From positions 10,832,199-10,896,198 of the forward strand of contig NC_064237.1 of assembly GCF_023101765.2 (NCBI RefSeq): a stretch of 64,000 nt of DNA. The letters are read 5' to 3'. This DNA is from Spodoptera frugiperda (taxonomy: Eukaryota > Arthropoda > Insecta > Lepidoptera > Noctuidae). Below are positions 34,001-43,430 of this stretch, piece after piece. A model generated the notes under the pieces. That model saw only the letters and a list, made by a program, of their open reading frames with translations. It had not been told where the DNA came from and did not search any database. The position numbers and the translations under genes are program-made. Numbering within the stretch: the stretch's first letter is position 1; each line of letters starts with the position of its first letter.

Positions 34001-34056
34001 TTACGCGAGAATGCGTAATGGCTGACGTGGTATCACGTCACACGTTTGATTTGCAT
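34001..34056. promoter_or_regulatory. Cluster of palindromic factor-site-like motifs
   Basis: TTACGC...GCGTAA (34001-34018) and TGACGTG-GTAT-CACGTCA (34023-34040) are exact inverted repeats, followed by the octamer ATTTGCAT at 34049-34056. A perfect CRE, TGACGTCA, lies at 34181-34188. bZIP and POU proteins bind such motifs in animals. The cluster lies 40-90 bases before a first-exon-like ORF. That it regulates a gene is inference; it might equally be an eroded foldback element. Confidence 0.3.
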
Positions 34057-34092
34057 ATGTTACCTACTTGACGCATTAGATACCATGTTATA

Positions 34093-34190
34093 ATGGACGC
34101 GTCACCACGACAGCTTGGAGGAGACGGCGCGGCGTTATCTACATTTGCTTACATTATGTTAAATCAAATGATGCAAGAAATGACGTCACA
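34093..34190 (+). CDS. Possible first coding exon, unproven
   Basis: An ATG with A at -3 and G at +4 opens a frame beginning MDASPRQLGGDGAALSTF and continuing AYIMLNQMMQEMTSQ up to CAG|GTGTGG, a plausible splice donor at 34190/34191. The first 15 codons are GC-richer than the flanks. Beyond the donor the frame stays open to 34299 but turns AT-rich. I recognise no protein family and no downstream exon in the window. It could well be chance. Confidence 0.2.
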
Positions 34191-34600
34191 GGTGTGGGAT
34201 ACATGTAATAATCTAGTTTTTGTGGTAATAGATAGACCAGGATGTGATAAATCCGTACTACATTTTACACGTTGCTTTAATCGCGCAAATAAATTTTAAT
34301 CATCTTTATAATCCCACTTATCTTCTGTTCCATTTCAATGAGGTTTAAGAGGATATATTATGACGCCTTTTTTTAGACTTCCTTGGACTTAAACGAATAC
34401 CTATTTACTAAGCATATTAGATTTTACGCTTAGCAATCTAGCACGTTTAAATTGTTTTTAATAATCTATCTGATTTTGAAGATGTAGGAGGTATTTTAGA
34501 ACGAACTGTGGGGATAAAACTTAGGACAATCAAAACGTAAACACTGCAGCTAAAAAAGTATTTATATGGTCTCAAAATCGTTCTCAACAAAGTGTGTGTT

Positions 34601-34695
34601 ATTGGAACACGAAGAGTTGCTCCGTGCGGGAATCCAACCCGCTACACGTTGCACGGCAGCCAGTTGCCCAGCCACCGCCAACCGTGCAGTCAAGT
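34601..34695 (-). mobile_element. Family D SINE head, minus strand
   Basis: Only the tRNA-like head remains: minus-strand GACTGCACGGTTGGCGGTGG, CTGGGCAACTGGCTGCCGTG, GTGTAGCGGGTTGGATTCCC and GCACGGAGCAACTCTTCGTG. The B-box has a substitution (GGTTGGATTCC). The distal tail is absent, the reverse of the usual 5' truncation. Confidence 0.7.
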
Positions 34696-34959
34696 TTGGA
34701 TTTTCCCTGTAGAATTTTCGCCCTCTTCACCATGTCTGATTAAGGTTTTGTTTGAGTGTTTTAAATTATCCACTACTTAAACTACCAGAAACTTAATCAA
34801 TATTTGTAGCACAAATAGAAGAAGACACTATAAACATGTATGTTCATTAGCACAGTTTCAAAACTAATATCAATTTTATTTATTGCGCCCTAAATTGGGC
34901 ATCTCATCAGGAATTAAGCCATTATCATGATAAGTTTCCAAGAAACGTCAATATATTGG

Positions 34960-35145
34960 CACTATATGTATACATACGTATATGTAGTTGCTATGTTTGC
35001 ACTTGTATCTTATCACAATAATGTATTCTCGGAATAGTCCATTCAATCTTGTTTTGCTTATTGACTCTGTGATAATGAATTCTACAGAAGATCTCCACAT
35101 ACATATACATATGTATATGCCTATGTATTGTATGTATATGTTATG
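34960..35145. repeat. TATG/CATA-rich palindromic simple-sequence stretch
   Basis: ATGTATACATACGTATATG and ACATACATATACATATGTAT, then ATGTATTGTATGTATATG, are alternating pyrimidine-purine runs that pair with one another. These are microsatellite-like, separated by ordinary DNA. Confidence 0.45.
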
Positions 35146-35294
35146 ATTTGTGGAACGAAAACAATAATGTGGACTCGTGGTTACAATTTTCGAGAAAAAT
35201 GTTCAAATGTTTATCTTTATTTTAATAATTGTCTGCGGCTTTTCTAGGTACTGTCGTTTATATACATTTTTAGTATGAATGAAGTAATTTGTGT

Positions 35295-35442
35295 TTTTTT
35301 TTTATTTTCAGGGGGAAAATCATACAATGCCTTCTCCCGCCTCGGGCGACCACCGTCCACCGTTCCTTATCCTGCTTTTCGAGCCGGAGTCCTGGTAAAC
35401 CTACTAGGTAGTCTGCAGCCCCAAAGTAGTCTGCAGCTCCGA
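35295..35442 (-). mobile_element. LINE 3' tail (family C), minus strand, opposed to the LINE
   Basis: Minus-strand TGATTTTCCCCCTGAAAATA end, GCCCGAGGCGGGAGAAGGCA, AAAAGCAGGATAAGGAACGG and ACTACCTAGTAGGTTTACC are present. The GGGGTGGTTTTTAGTCAGTAAGAGTCTGAC block is missing, and GCTGCAGACTACTTTGGGG repeats part of the core. It lies tail-to-body opposite the LINE at 35521, giving an inverted pair of tails about 660 bases apart. Confidence 0.7.
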
Positions 35443-35457
35443 ATATGTGTGACTGTG

Positions 35458-35511
35458 TTTTTTTATGTGATAGGAGGCAAACGAGCAGACGCATCACCTG
35501 ATGGTAAGCGA
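35458..35511 (-). repeat. Family A 3' end fragment, target of the LINE insertion
   Basis: Minus-strand CGCTTACCATCAGGTGATGC, GTCTGCTCGTTTGCCTCC and TATCACATAAAAAAAC is the terminal part of family A. The LINE's left target copy (AAGCGATGTATATTT, 35506-35520) starts within it, so the LINE is nested in or at the edge of this fragment. Confidence 0.6.
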
Positions 35512-36278
35512 TGTATATTTTGGGCTTGCTGTCATCGCAGCGGTAAGTCCTCTCTTTGAGGAGTGGCTAGAGAGGCGCCACGGGGTCCTCACCTACCGCC
35601 TGACGCAGGTGCTTACCGGACATGGGAGTTTCGGTGGGTTCCTGTTCCTTATTGGGCGGGAGGAAACGCCCGGGTGTCATCACTGCGAGGATCGCCCGGA
35701 GGACACAGTAGAACATACGGTGGCGGTGTGCCCTGCGTGGGCTGAGCACCGCCAAGTCCTCAAGGATGTGGTCGGCGACGGCGACCTTTCGCGCCCGGCA
35801 CTGGTTCAGGCCATGGTGCGGAGCGAGAGGGACTGGGATTCCGTCTCCTCTAGTCATGCTAGCTAAGGAGGAGGGGGGGCGCGTGAGAGAACAAACCTCC
35901 TTACGCCCCAGCCGTCACGAGAGACACTCCGGGCGTCGGGGATCGCGGGACGATCTCCGGCCACCGTAAGTACGGGCCTGCGGACGGCGAGCAAGGGTAG
36001 CTCATCGCCCGAACAGAACCAGACCCGTGCGTGGGGCGTCGCGTTCCGCGCGCGCCTCAAAGAGCCATCAGACCACCACAGATGGGACCCAGCAGGACTG
36101 ATGCCTGATCCGGAGCTGCGAACTACCTAGCGGGTTTACCGGGGCTCCGGCTCGAAAAGCAGGAGAAGGAACGGGGCGGTTTTTAGTCAGTAAGAGTCTG
36201 ACACTCAATCTCGCCTCGCCCAAGGCGGGAGATGTCATTGGATGATTTTCCCCCCTTAAAAAAAAGCGATGTATATTT
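35506..36278 (+). mobile_element. 5'-truncated R1-clade LINE with 15 bp target duplication
   Basis: The element at 35521-36263 is flanked by AAGCGATGTATATTT at 35506-35520 and, identically, at 36264-36278. It holds the end of ORF2 (35522-35969, frameshifted) and a 3' UTR of about 300 bases. The UTR runs from about 35970 through GAGCCATCAGACCACCACAG and GATCCGGAGCTGCG to TTGGATGATTTTCCCCCC, ending in an A run. The perfect duplication suggests a recent insertion. Its UTR is the parent sequence of the family C tails. Everything upstream of the C-terminal region, including the catalytic reverse transcriptase, is missing, so it cannot move itself. Confidence 0.9.
35522..35969 (+). pseudogene. R1-type LINE ORF2 polyprotein, C-terminal end, frameshifted
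   Basis: The first frame (to 35866) reads PLFEEWLERRHGVLTYRLTQ, then VLTGHGSFGGFL. Next comes a zinc-knuckle-like C-x2-C-x9-H-x4-C, with cysteines at codons 35675 and 35684, histidine at 35714 and cysteine at 35729, followed by QAMVRSERDW. This is the conserved segment after the reverse transcriptase in R1-clade elements. At about 35840-35860 the reading frame changes, and the likely continuation VMLAKEEGGRVREQ is in another frame, ending at 35969. The upstream catalytic domains are absent. The family is clear, the exact element is not named, and the frameshift could also be a sequencing error. Confidence 0.8.
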
Positions 36279-37054
36279 ACTCATTGTTACGAGTATGTAA
36301 TTTGAGTTTGATTATTTGGCCCTTAGAAGATCATAAACCCCATAGGATTTGCTACTCTTGTTACATGGTTAATCCGGTATCTAATATAATATGTTCTATG
36401 TCTATGTCGGAGCAAAGCTCTACAAAGCTACAGTACGTCTGTACACCCTAACAAGAGATTAGGATAATGTACACATCTGGCATTCAGGCAGATGTCGTAT
36501 AGCTTTGTATTATCCTTTCATTTTGGATCATGGAGATTACGATGAAGAAGGAACTATTCAGGAATTTCGGATTGATGTAAACTAACGAATGCGATTTGCA
36601 GTTTGGTGACGACACATTAGGATAATTTAACATCATCCCATAATTTGTGACCATCCACAATCATCTCAAAAAGAAAATTAAAAAAAAGTCCCTACTCTTC
36701 GAGTGAGTTGCATAAGAAATGATGACTCCATACCATAATTTTATTGCTAACCTTCCCAAAAAAATAATTAAAATTAAAATCCCTGGGATGATAATATAAG
36801 ACATCATATATTTAAGACAACCGCAGCAATCCTTTTAAACTACGATCTACATGGAGATTATGGCACACCCTCTTTTGTAAAGGAAGCCTTTGGTGCATCG
36901 GTGGATTCTCACGGGCTGTTGTTGAACAAATATGCATACATACACGTAGGTATGTATAATGTCTTTTGTTATGGTGTGTAACGGCTACATCATCATTCAC
37001 CCGAAACTAATCTTGTCCCACTTCTGGACAAAAGAAGGCTTCAACATACAATGT

Positions 37055-37262
37055 TTTATTTGTCCTTTTTTAAGAGGGAAAATCATCCAATGACTTCTCC
37101 CGCCTTAGGTGCGGCGAGAAGAGTCAGACTCTTGACTGACTAAAAACCACCCCGTTCCTACTCCTGCTTTAAGCCGAAGCCCCGGTAAACCCGCTAGAAA
37201 GTCTGCAGCACCGGATCAGGCATCAGTCCTAATAGGCCCCATCTGTGGGATTTATTTGCCCT
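37055..37262 (-). mobile_element. LINE 3' tail (family C) with 12 bp target duplication, minus strand
   Basis: The tail at 37067-37250 reads on the minus strand from GATGGGGCCTATTAGGACTG, through GGGTTTACCGGGGCTTCGGC and GGAACGGGGTGGTTTTTAGT, to GTCATTGGATGATTTTCCC and an A run. TTTATTTGTCCT (37055-37066) and TTTATTTGCCCT (37251-37262) flank it, 11 of 12 identical. Its right target copy stands 26 bases before the giant inverted repeat. Confidence 0.85.
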
Positions 37263-37288
37263 AAATAATCACTATATTTGAAATAATA

Positions 37289-37630
37289 ATCCCACCCAAA
37301 ACATAAATGTGAAAGGCTGCCAAGTTCGATAATATTGGAATGCTTCGCCTATAAAAGAAGTGAGATCTAAATAAGTACCAAGTTCCATACACAGACCTCA
37401 GTTAAAAATGATATAACAAGTTGGCAAGTTTTCACACATTTTGTTATAAACCTACTAAACGTAATGAGTCAAGTATATAATTTTCTATTAAAACTTGCCA
37501 AGTTATATCATTTTTAACTGAGGTCTGTGTATGGAACTTGGTACTTATTTAGATCTCACTTCTTTTATAGGCGAAGCATTCCAATATTATCGAACTTGGC
37601 AGCCTTTCACATTTATGTTTTGGGTGGGAT
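37289..37630. repeat. Giant near-perfect inverted repeat, 141 bp arms
   Basis: The left arm 37289-37432 and right arm 37490-37630 are reverse complements. From ATCCCACCCAAAACATAAAT to GTTAAAAATGATATAAC I find no mismatch in about 128 positions. Then the left arm has three extra bases (AAG) before TTGGCAAGTTTT pairs again. The loop is 57 bases of AT-rich sequence. The arms have no open frame of note. A transcript of either strand would form a long double-stranded stem. The right arm continues without a break into the 37631-38190 body, so the left arm looks like an inverted partial copy of the same element. Confidence 0.9.
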
Positions 37631-38190
37631 TTCATTTATTTTTGTAAGGTTTATTTTCTTTTTTTCTTATTTTACTTTACTTTGACCAAATACAAACCTT
37701 CGTAACGAATTTTAGGTCGGTACGACCATTGGAAGATATAGATATTTTTTTTGTTTTAGTTCCTTAGGGGTATGAATTTACACCTTCATTATTTTTAAAA
37801 CCGACTCACACTTGGCCATTTTCAGATTTTTTCCTTTACCTTGACCTAAAGACCTACCTCCATGCCAAATTTCAAGTCAATACGACCATTGGAAGTGGTC
37901 TAGGTTTTTGATGAGTGAGTGAGTCAGTCAGTGAGTGTATAGTAAAAATAGCGATTTTCTGACGTCAATATCTCAAGACCTACAATAGGTACATTAATGA
38001 AATTTTGTATTTTAGATAAGTAAGTAGATCTCGACAGATACTAAAAATTTCATATGCGTAGATAAAATAGATTTTGAGTTATAGGTGGGTCGAACTTGGC
38101 CCGAAATGGTTCGTGTAATATAACCCACGGCCGGTGTGTCGGTTTTTTTGCTCGAACTTGGCGGACACACTGCCGTGTGTCTAGATTAAC
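37631..38190 (+). mobile_element. Noncoding element body attached to the hairpin
   Basis: This AT-rich body has two copies of TACGACCATTGGAAG (about 37720 and 37886) and a short GAGTGAGTGAGTCAGTCAGTGAGTG run. The right end is rich in GAACTTGGC (38092 and 38153, also repeated in the hairpin arms). It closes with a 7 bp hairpin GACACAC-TGCC-GTGTGTC followed by TAG. It resembles a widespread noncoding lepidopteran repeat. The end hairpin before CTAG is reminiscent of rolling-circle (Helitron-like) 3' ends, but it sits directly on the end and not about 10 bases before it, so the class is open. Confidence 0.55.
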
Positions 38191-38483
38191 ACTAAAACTT
38201 TACAAGATTTTAATATAATGTATGTGTACATTTCTGACTAAACCAACACGGCCAATACGGCCATATTAACTTTATGTTATTACAATACCTAGAAATGAAT
38301 TAGTACAAAATGATTCCACCGCCCCATGCAATAAAGCAATTCACTGGAATTGTGTTATGTGAATTATTTCTAACTAACGTTAATTAGATAGAGTATCTGT
38401 GTGATGTAGTTTGTTATATAAATGTAGTTATACAAATATACATAGATACATACATACATGGGAGTCAATCTCAAAACATGATT

Positions 38484-38673
38484 AGGGCAAAAAATATCCG
38501 GAGCTGCGGACTACCTAGCGGGTTTACCGGGGCTCCGGGTCGAAAAGCAGGAGTAGGAACGGGGTGGTTTTTAGTCAGTAAGAGTCTGACACTCCCTCTC
38601 GCCTCGCCCAAGGCGAGAGAATTCATTGGATGATATTCCACCCACAAAAGAAAATAAATAAAGGGCAAAAAAT
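38484..38673 (+). mobile_element. LINE 3' tail (family C), cleanly delimited
   Basis: The element at 38496-38661 starts ATCCGGAGCTGCGGACTACC and ends ATTCATTGGATGATATTCCACCC with an A-rich run of AAATAAATA type. It lies between two exact copies of AGGGCAAAAAAT (38484-38495 and 38662-38673). The 166 bp length with a perfect 12 bp duplication shows that a unit this short was itself inserted. Confidence 0.9.
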
Positions 38674-39399
38674 CTGCCAGTAGGTAATTAGTAGACGTAC
38701 TTTTGGTCTATATGTCCCAAAACTGTGACCAAGAGACCGACAGTATGTTCTATTTTAGGTACCTAAATGTACCAAAGCGTCACTATTATCATCTGAGGCT
38801 AGATCAAAATATCATTAAATTATGTCATATTTAAGTTTAAGGGCAAACTAAATCTGTAAACGGTTTAGCTACTTCATTGTACTTATTTTGATTTCTATGA
38901 TGGGGCTGACGTATAATAAATCGTACGTAATAAATTTTAAGTAGATACTAAAATATATTATGAATTCACGAAAAAATACTATTTATGTATATACTATTAA
39001 ATACAGTTTTAGCAATACAAGCGTATTCATATTACCAGACTATAAATAGCCCTATTTGATCTACAAACTTTTAGAGGTCGTACCACAAAATGCAAGAGGT
39101 CAATGAAACAATAACAGGCTCCGGTCACAATGACGTAACGTGACATTTAAAATTAAATAATTTTATCTTTGCATTAAAATAAATATGTTTTGTAACCATC
39201 ACTTATAGCTGTTCTCGGAATTTTGTATCGTGTGCCTGATAAATACTCCGAATGACAGTGATAAATAATGTAATACATGCACGATTACATGATTATCTTC
39301 TCACAGAAATACAGGATTTTCTTCACCTTATTATTGCATGAATATTGGGTATTAATGACGTCTATTTATAGGCAGTTCTTTGGCATATTTAATGAGTTT

Positions 39400-39715
39400 G
39401 GCCTATGTATGTAGATAAAAATGAACCGCCAAAATGTATGTACGCGCATAACCTCTGAACGATTGCACCAAATTGGATGTTTTTTTTTAATGTATAGTCA
39501 GGAGAAGGTTTGTATATAAAAACATATAGAAAAGATTTACTTTTTTCTACATGTAAAAAGGTAAAAAAAATAGCAGTAATTTTTACACAATGTTCGACGG
39601 GACCGATTTGGCAATTTTTGGCCTTGAATAATTAGTAGAAGTCCAGGGAAGGTTTAAAAAAGATGAGAAAAATATGTTTGAGACGGTACGAAGTTTGCCG
39701 GGCCAGCTAGTTAAT
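39400..39715 (-). repeat. Interspersed repeat, family J, minus strand
   Basis: Minus-strand GCTAGCTGGCCCGGCAAACT, TCGTACCGTCTC, TTAAACCTTCCCTGGACTTC, ACTAATTATTCAAGGCCAAA, then TGCGCGTACATACATTTTGG at the far end. The first 150 bases parallel the 15424 copy; the remaining 160 bases extend the family beyond what 15424 keeps. Confidence 0.5.
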
Positions 39716-39719
39716 AATA

Positions 39720-40374
39720 AAAGACTAAATAATACTTAATTTTTTGTTCTCACGAACTTAAAAACTGAATCAAAAGTAGCATGGTTTATTGTCATGAGAG
39801 CTCTACGAGTAAACATGAAAAATTGTAAAATATAATTGGAACAAAACTTGTTTAAAGGAGTCAGGGCTCGGAGGCAAAATGTTCACGGGGTTTTTTAAAC
39901 TTAACGGAATTTCCTCTTGCTGCTTGTATCTTCTCTGTTACAAATTGGAATTCTTGTTAACGTGTAACGGAATTAATTCAATGTTTCCTGAATCCGAAAT
40001 ATTTCGTTTGCTGTTCCACGTTTAAAACGTTGTTCGGTATTACTTTTTAGCGGGAAATCTGTTAGCGCAGAGGATATCACACAAACAATACAATAGGCAC
40101 AAAGTTGATAACTAAAAAGTTTCTGTTTTGACAGTTGAAAATTGGTTTTGGTTCAAAATAATTAATGATTTAGGTACCTCTCAACTTTTCCTTAATATAT
40201 AAGTGATGGTTTTCTGTATTTGATTTTCAGTGTGTATAAAACAAACTTAACTAGGTAGGTAATGTTGAGTTAATAATTACTAAAAATATCTAATGAGAAG
40301 TTTTTTTTAGTAGGATAACGGAAATGGGTATATTATACTAGATGATTATTGAAATATATTCCTTCTAAAGGTCC
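39720..40374. other. Unassigned AT-rich DNA
   Basis: No shared repeat, RNA gene or coding signal was recognised. Confidence 0.4.
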
Positions 40375-40680
40375 AAACACACATAACAAGTACGGCTCGG
40401 GCTCGGCTACGGCACGGCGTGGTTTCGAATTATCGCTACCGCTAGCTGCTAGCGTGCTTACGGCGCGCTGACTGCGAGCTGCAAGCGCGCGATTCGACGA
40501 TATTCTACTGACATTGCCCGGTTCGCTGTCAGCATTAAGCACGCTGGCAGCCGTGCCGGAGCCTTTAGAAGAAATTTATACAATGCACTTCCAGCGCGCG
40601 GTCCACACGCTGAAAGCGAGCGGGCGCGTCAACTACGACTCAAGAGGAGCCTGCGCCGACCACCTGCCGTCGGCTTTTTG
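40375..40680. other. CpG-rich island-like segment, possibly an eroded foldback
   Basis: This 300 bp segment is much richer in CpG than its surroundings (GGCTCGGCTACGGCACGGCG, GCGCGCTGACTGCGAGC, GCGAGCGGGCGCGTCAAC). It begins GGTCCAAACACAC and contains GCGGTCCACACGCTG, phrases typical of palindromic lepidopteran MITEs. CCGCTAGCTGCTAGCG is a local palindrome. The two short ORFs (one per strand) have no known domain. It could be a promoter-associated CpG patch, but the transposon reading is likelier. Confidence 0.35.
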
Positions 40681-40684
40681 TATT

Positions 40685-41287
40685 GTCGTTATGAAATGTA
40701 TCATACGACATACGATTTAAAGTTCAAATATAAATGACAAGTTAATTACTGGCGTGAAGCAGTGTCCGTTCAGTGTGTTATATCCTTAAGAATCACAACA
40801 TAAATAGTCACTAACAAGCTGTGTTATATGTAGCTACAGCTACAGGTACAAGCAACATCGCACCTAATTAATATCTATTCCTTACTACATATAAATACAT
40901 TGCGTAGGAATCAATTTCCGCCGACGGATATCACACCTTTTTAATTTCCTGCCATAGCTTCGAGATTAATCTTAGCAGTACTTTTTCTGAGAAGTGTCGT
41001 GATATAATATTATAACGTATATATTAATATTACAACGTAATATGGTGCGGCGAACAGGGATGGAGTACGGATGTCAAACAAATTGATTCTTTGGTTAATA
41101 TCTACTTAACGCTTGCTCTAGAGCTCTGATGGTCTTCGAATTATTTAAAAAATATCATATTATATCGGTCATATTATTAAACAAAATTGTTTTGTAATTT
41201 GAATACAATTTAGTTTAGACACTCGGAATTATTAATTCTAAAATTATTTAGAAAATAATTTAAATGTCTTTTTAAGTAGTTACGGTA
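40685..41287. other. Unassigned AT-rich DNA
   Basis: No repeat or coding signal recognised. Confidence 0.4.
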
Positions 41288-41518
41288 AAGCCTTGTATTC
41301 ATGGTAAACATTTTGTTTAGCAACATAGTTGCATAAACATGTTGCGGGCAACACTTGCGTTGCGGAGTTGATCGCGCCATGCTGCAGAGTTGACGCCCGG
41401 CGAGCGAAAACATCAGTTTATATTAGTTTAAACAAAGTTTCCAGCAGCATTCTCGCTATTCATCAACAACGTTGATCAACTGTTGCTAAGCAAAATGTTT
41501 ACCATGAATACGAGGCTT
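41288..41518. mobile_element. MITE with 38 bp inverted ends
   Basis: AAGCCTTGTATTCATGGTAA on the left pairs with TTACCATGAATACGAGGCTT on the right. The match continues through ACATTTTGTTTAGCAACA with two mismatches in all. The centre has further short palindromes (GTTGATCAAC, GTTGCATAAACATGTTGCG). The right flank is TTAA directly outside AGGC, and the left flank reads TAAAG, so a TTAA target (piggyBac-type) is possible but not shown. No coding capacity. Confidence 0.75.
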
Positions 41519-41852
41519 AACTAATCAATGATTATCCACTACCCTTCACAAACTATGTCCGTCCAGAGCTATGGAATGTGACATTAAAAAGTCTATATAC
41601 CAAATCCACCCCTGTATCGTTAGCAACCGCCAACTCTCAGAAAGCCGGGGAGTAAAATAGGATTATGTGAGGGAAACATGGTTGAGTGTTAAATATTTTT
41701 CTTTTAAAGAGATAGAAAACATAATAATCTTGTGCTCGACGAGCTCAGGAATCCAGTTAAATAAATAGGCATTACTTTATAGCACATTTTGTGCTAGCAT
41801 AATTTTTCTTTTTCTTGTAAAATTAACTGCAAATGACTCTTTATTTGCAGTT

Positions 41853-42010
41853 TTTTAAGGGTGGAATATCATCCCATATCTTCTATGGCCTTGGGCGAGG
41901 CGAGAAGGAGACTCTTGTCAGACTCTTACTGACTAAAAACCACCCCGTTCCTACTATTGCTTTTCCAGTCGGAGCCCTGGTAAGCCCGCTAGGCAGTCCG
42001 CAGCTCCATT
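41853..42010 (-). mobile_element. LINE 3' tail (family C), minus strand
   Basis: Minus-strand GGAGCTGCGGACTGCCTAGC, GGGCTTACCAGGGCTCCGAC, AGGAACGGGGTGGTTTTTAG and GCCCAAGGCCATAGAAGATA, then GGGATGATATTCCACCC and an A run. It is the minimal core form, like 38496. Confidence 0.8.
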
Positions 42011-42014
42011 TTTC

Positions 42015-42884
42015 ATTTCTGTACTCACATTAAATCCACTTTCGGATCAGACAAAGTATTTATGAAAATTCATCAAATAGATAAATAGAGAGTAGAGTTT
42101 TAACAAAAGTATGTACATTTGGTACATAGGTGCTTTCACTGGTACCTAGTGATTGGGATGGTTACCAAAGCCTAAAAGTAAATTAAAAATGTAAGTATGA
42201 CAAATATACTTTAAACCTAACTGACTAATTTCCTTTGACCTAAATACCTTCACACTTCTCTGAATTTGTTCACGGTTCTTCTTGTATTTTTGAGAGATGC
42301 CCAACGTGCTGAGTCAGTCGTAACCATGCATCCACACTGTAGCAGGGTGATTCTTCTGAACCACAAAATGTTAACGGCGTCATTATCCTCAACCAAAAGT
42401 TAACAATTCTGCCGATTAAAACACAGAATTTGGTTTCAATATATTAAGCTGTGTCACTGCTCTCAACCAATCCAATAAAAATAAGGATGATAATAGACTA
42501 CCACGATGCTTATTAACGCGGGGGAATAATGATTTGTTTTAAGTTTTTTGAAGAATCACCCAGTAACTGTTTGTAGATCAACGTGTCATACTTATTATTT
42601 TTTATTGTGTACTTTGAGGAGGAGTTTATGGTAGTAAGTATTAATCATTTCTGGGAATACGAAACATTTCGTAGGTAAATGAAAAATAATGGAATTTCTG
42701 GGAAACTGTTAGGGATTTCTTCCCTCAAAAAATGGCTTCACAGTAAAAGAAACAATAAAATTAACATCCCACTCGTCTTTCCTCGAAGGGCTAGGCCGTA
42801 TGCTTACAGCATTAAATCCATTGTAAGGTATTTTACGAAATATAGACAATCAACGAAAAACATAATATATTTTTGCTCAAAAAG
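42015..42884. other. Unassigned AT-rich DNA
   Basis: A 96-codon ORF at 42679-42969 ends inside the family I tail and shows no recognisable domain. No other structure. Confidence 0.4.
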
Positions 42885-43017
42885 CGTTTGTTTGTTATTC
42901 CTTCGCGTCAAAACGGCTAAAGGGATCGAGATAAAATTTGGAACAGAGGTAGATTATGGTCTGGATTAACACATAGGCTTTTTATCGCGGGCGAAGCCGC
43001 TGGCAGAAGCTAGTGTC
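42885..43017 (+). mobile_element. Retroelement tail fragment, family I
   Basis: GTTTGTTTGTTATTCCTTCG, GTCAAAACGGCTAAAGGGAT, GGAACAGAGGTAGATTATGG, AACACATAGGCTTTTTATCG and GGCGAAGCCGCTGGCAGAAG, then CTAGTGT. The same phrases recur at 47570-47705, giving a clear second copy of the 3' part. Confidence 0.6.
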
Positions 43018-43430
43018 AAATAAAGTAATCCTATCATCCTTTCAAGTACCAAATAGTGAAGACACAATAGAGTTGCAAATCCAATTTAGTTTCATACCAC
43101 TCTGGGCTCTACCCTGCATCGTTACAAAGAGATTATTCAGCAGTGAATGCTGAAATCTCGCTTGTGCATACGTTTCGTTTTCATTGGAATACTGTTGATT
43201 ACCATTCGTATATTTCTAGACAACTGCACATCAACCGTATCAAAATTATTTTATACAATTTCAACTTTACACTTGTTTGTCAAGGTTGAAAATTGATTGG
43301 AGAATAGTAGGTTGTGGATAGCTTGATGTGCTGGTGTGTGTCCATAATACGTGTGTTTTGCTCACGTCTATGTGAGGAGTTTGTATAACGGAATGAGGAC
43401 TATTTGAATTGAATATTTGTATCAGTTGCA

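Noticed and set aside
35567..35857. 96-codon antisense ORF across the LINE
   Set aside because: It is the mirror of the GC-rich LINE coding sequence on the other strand.
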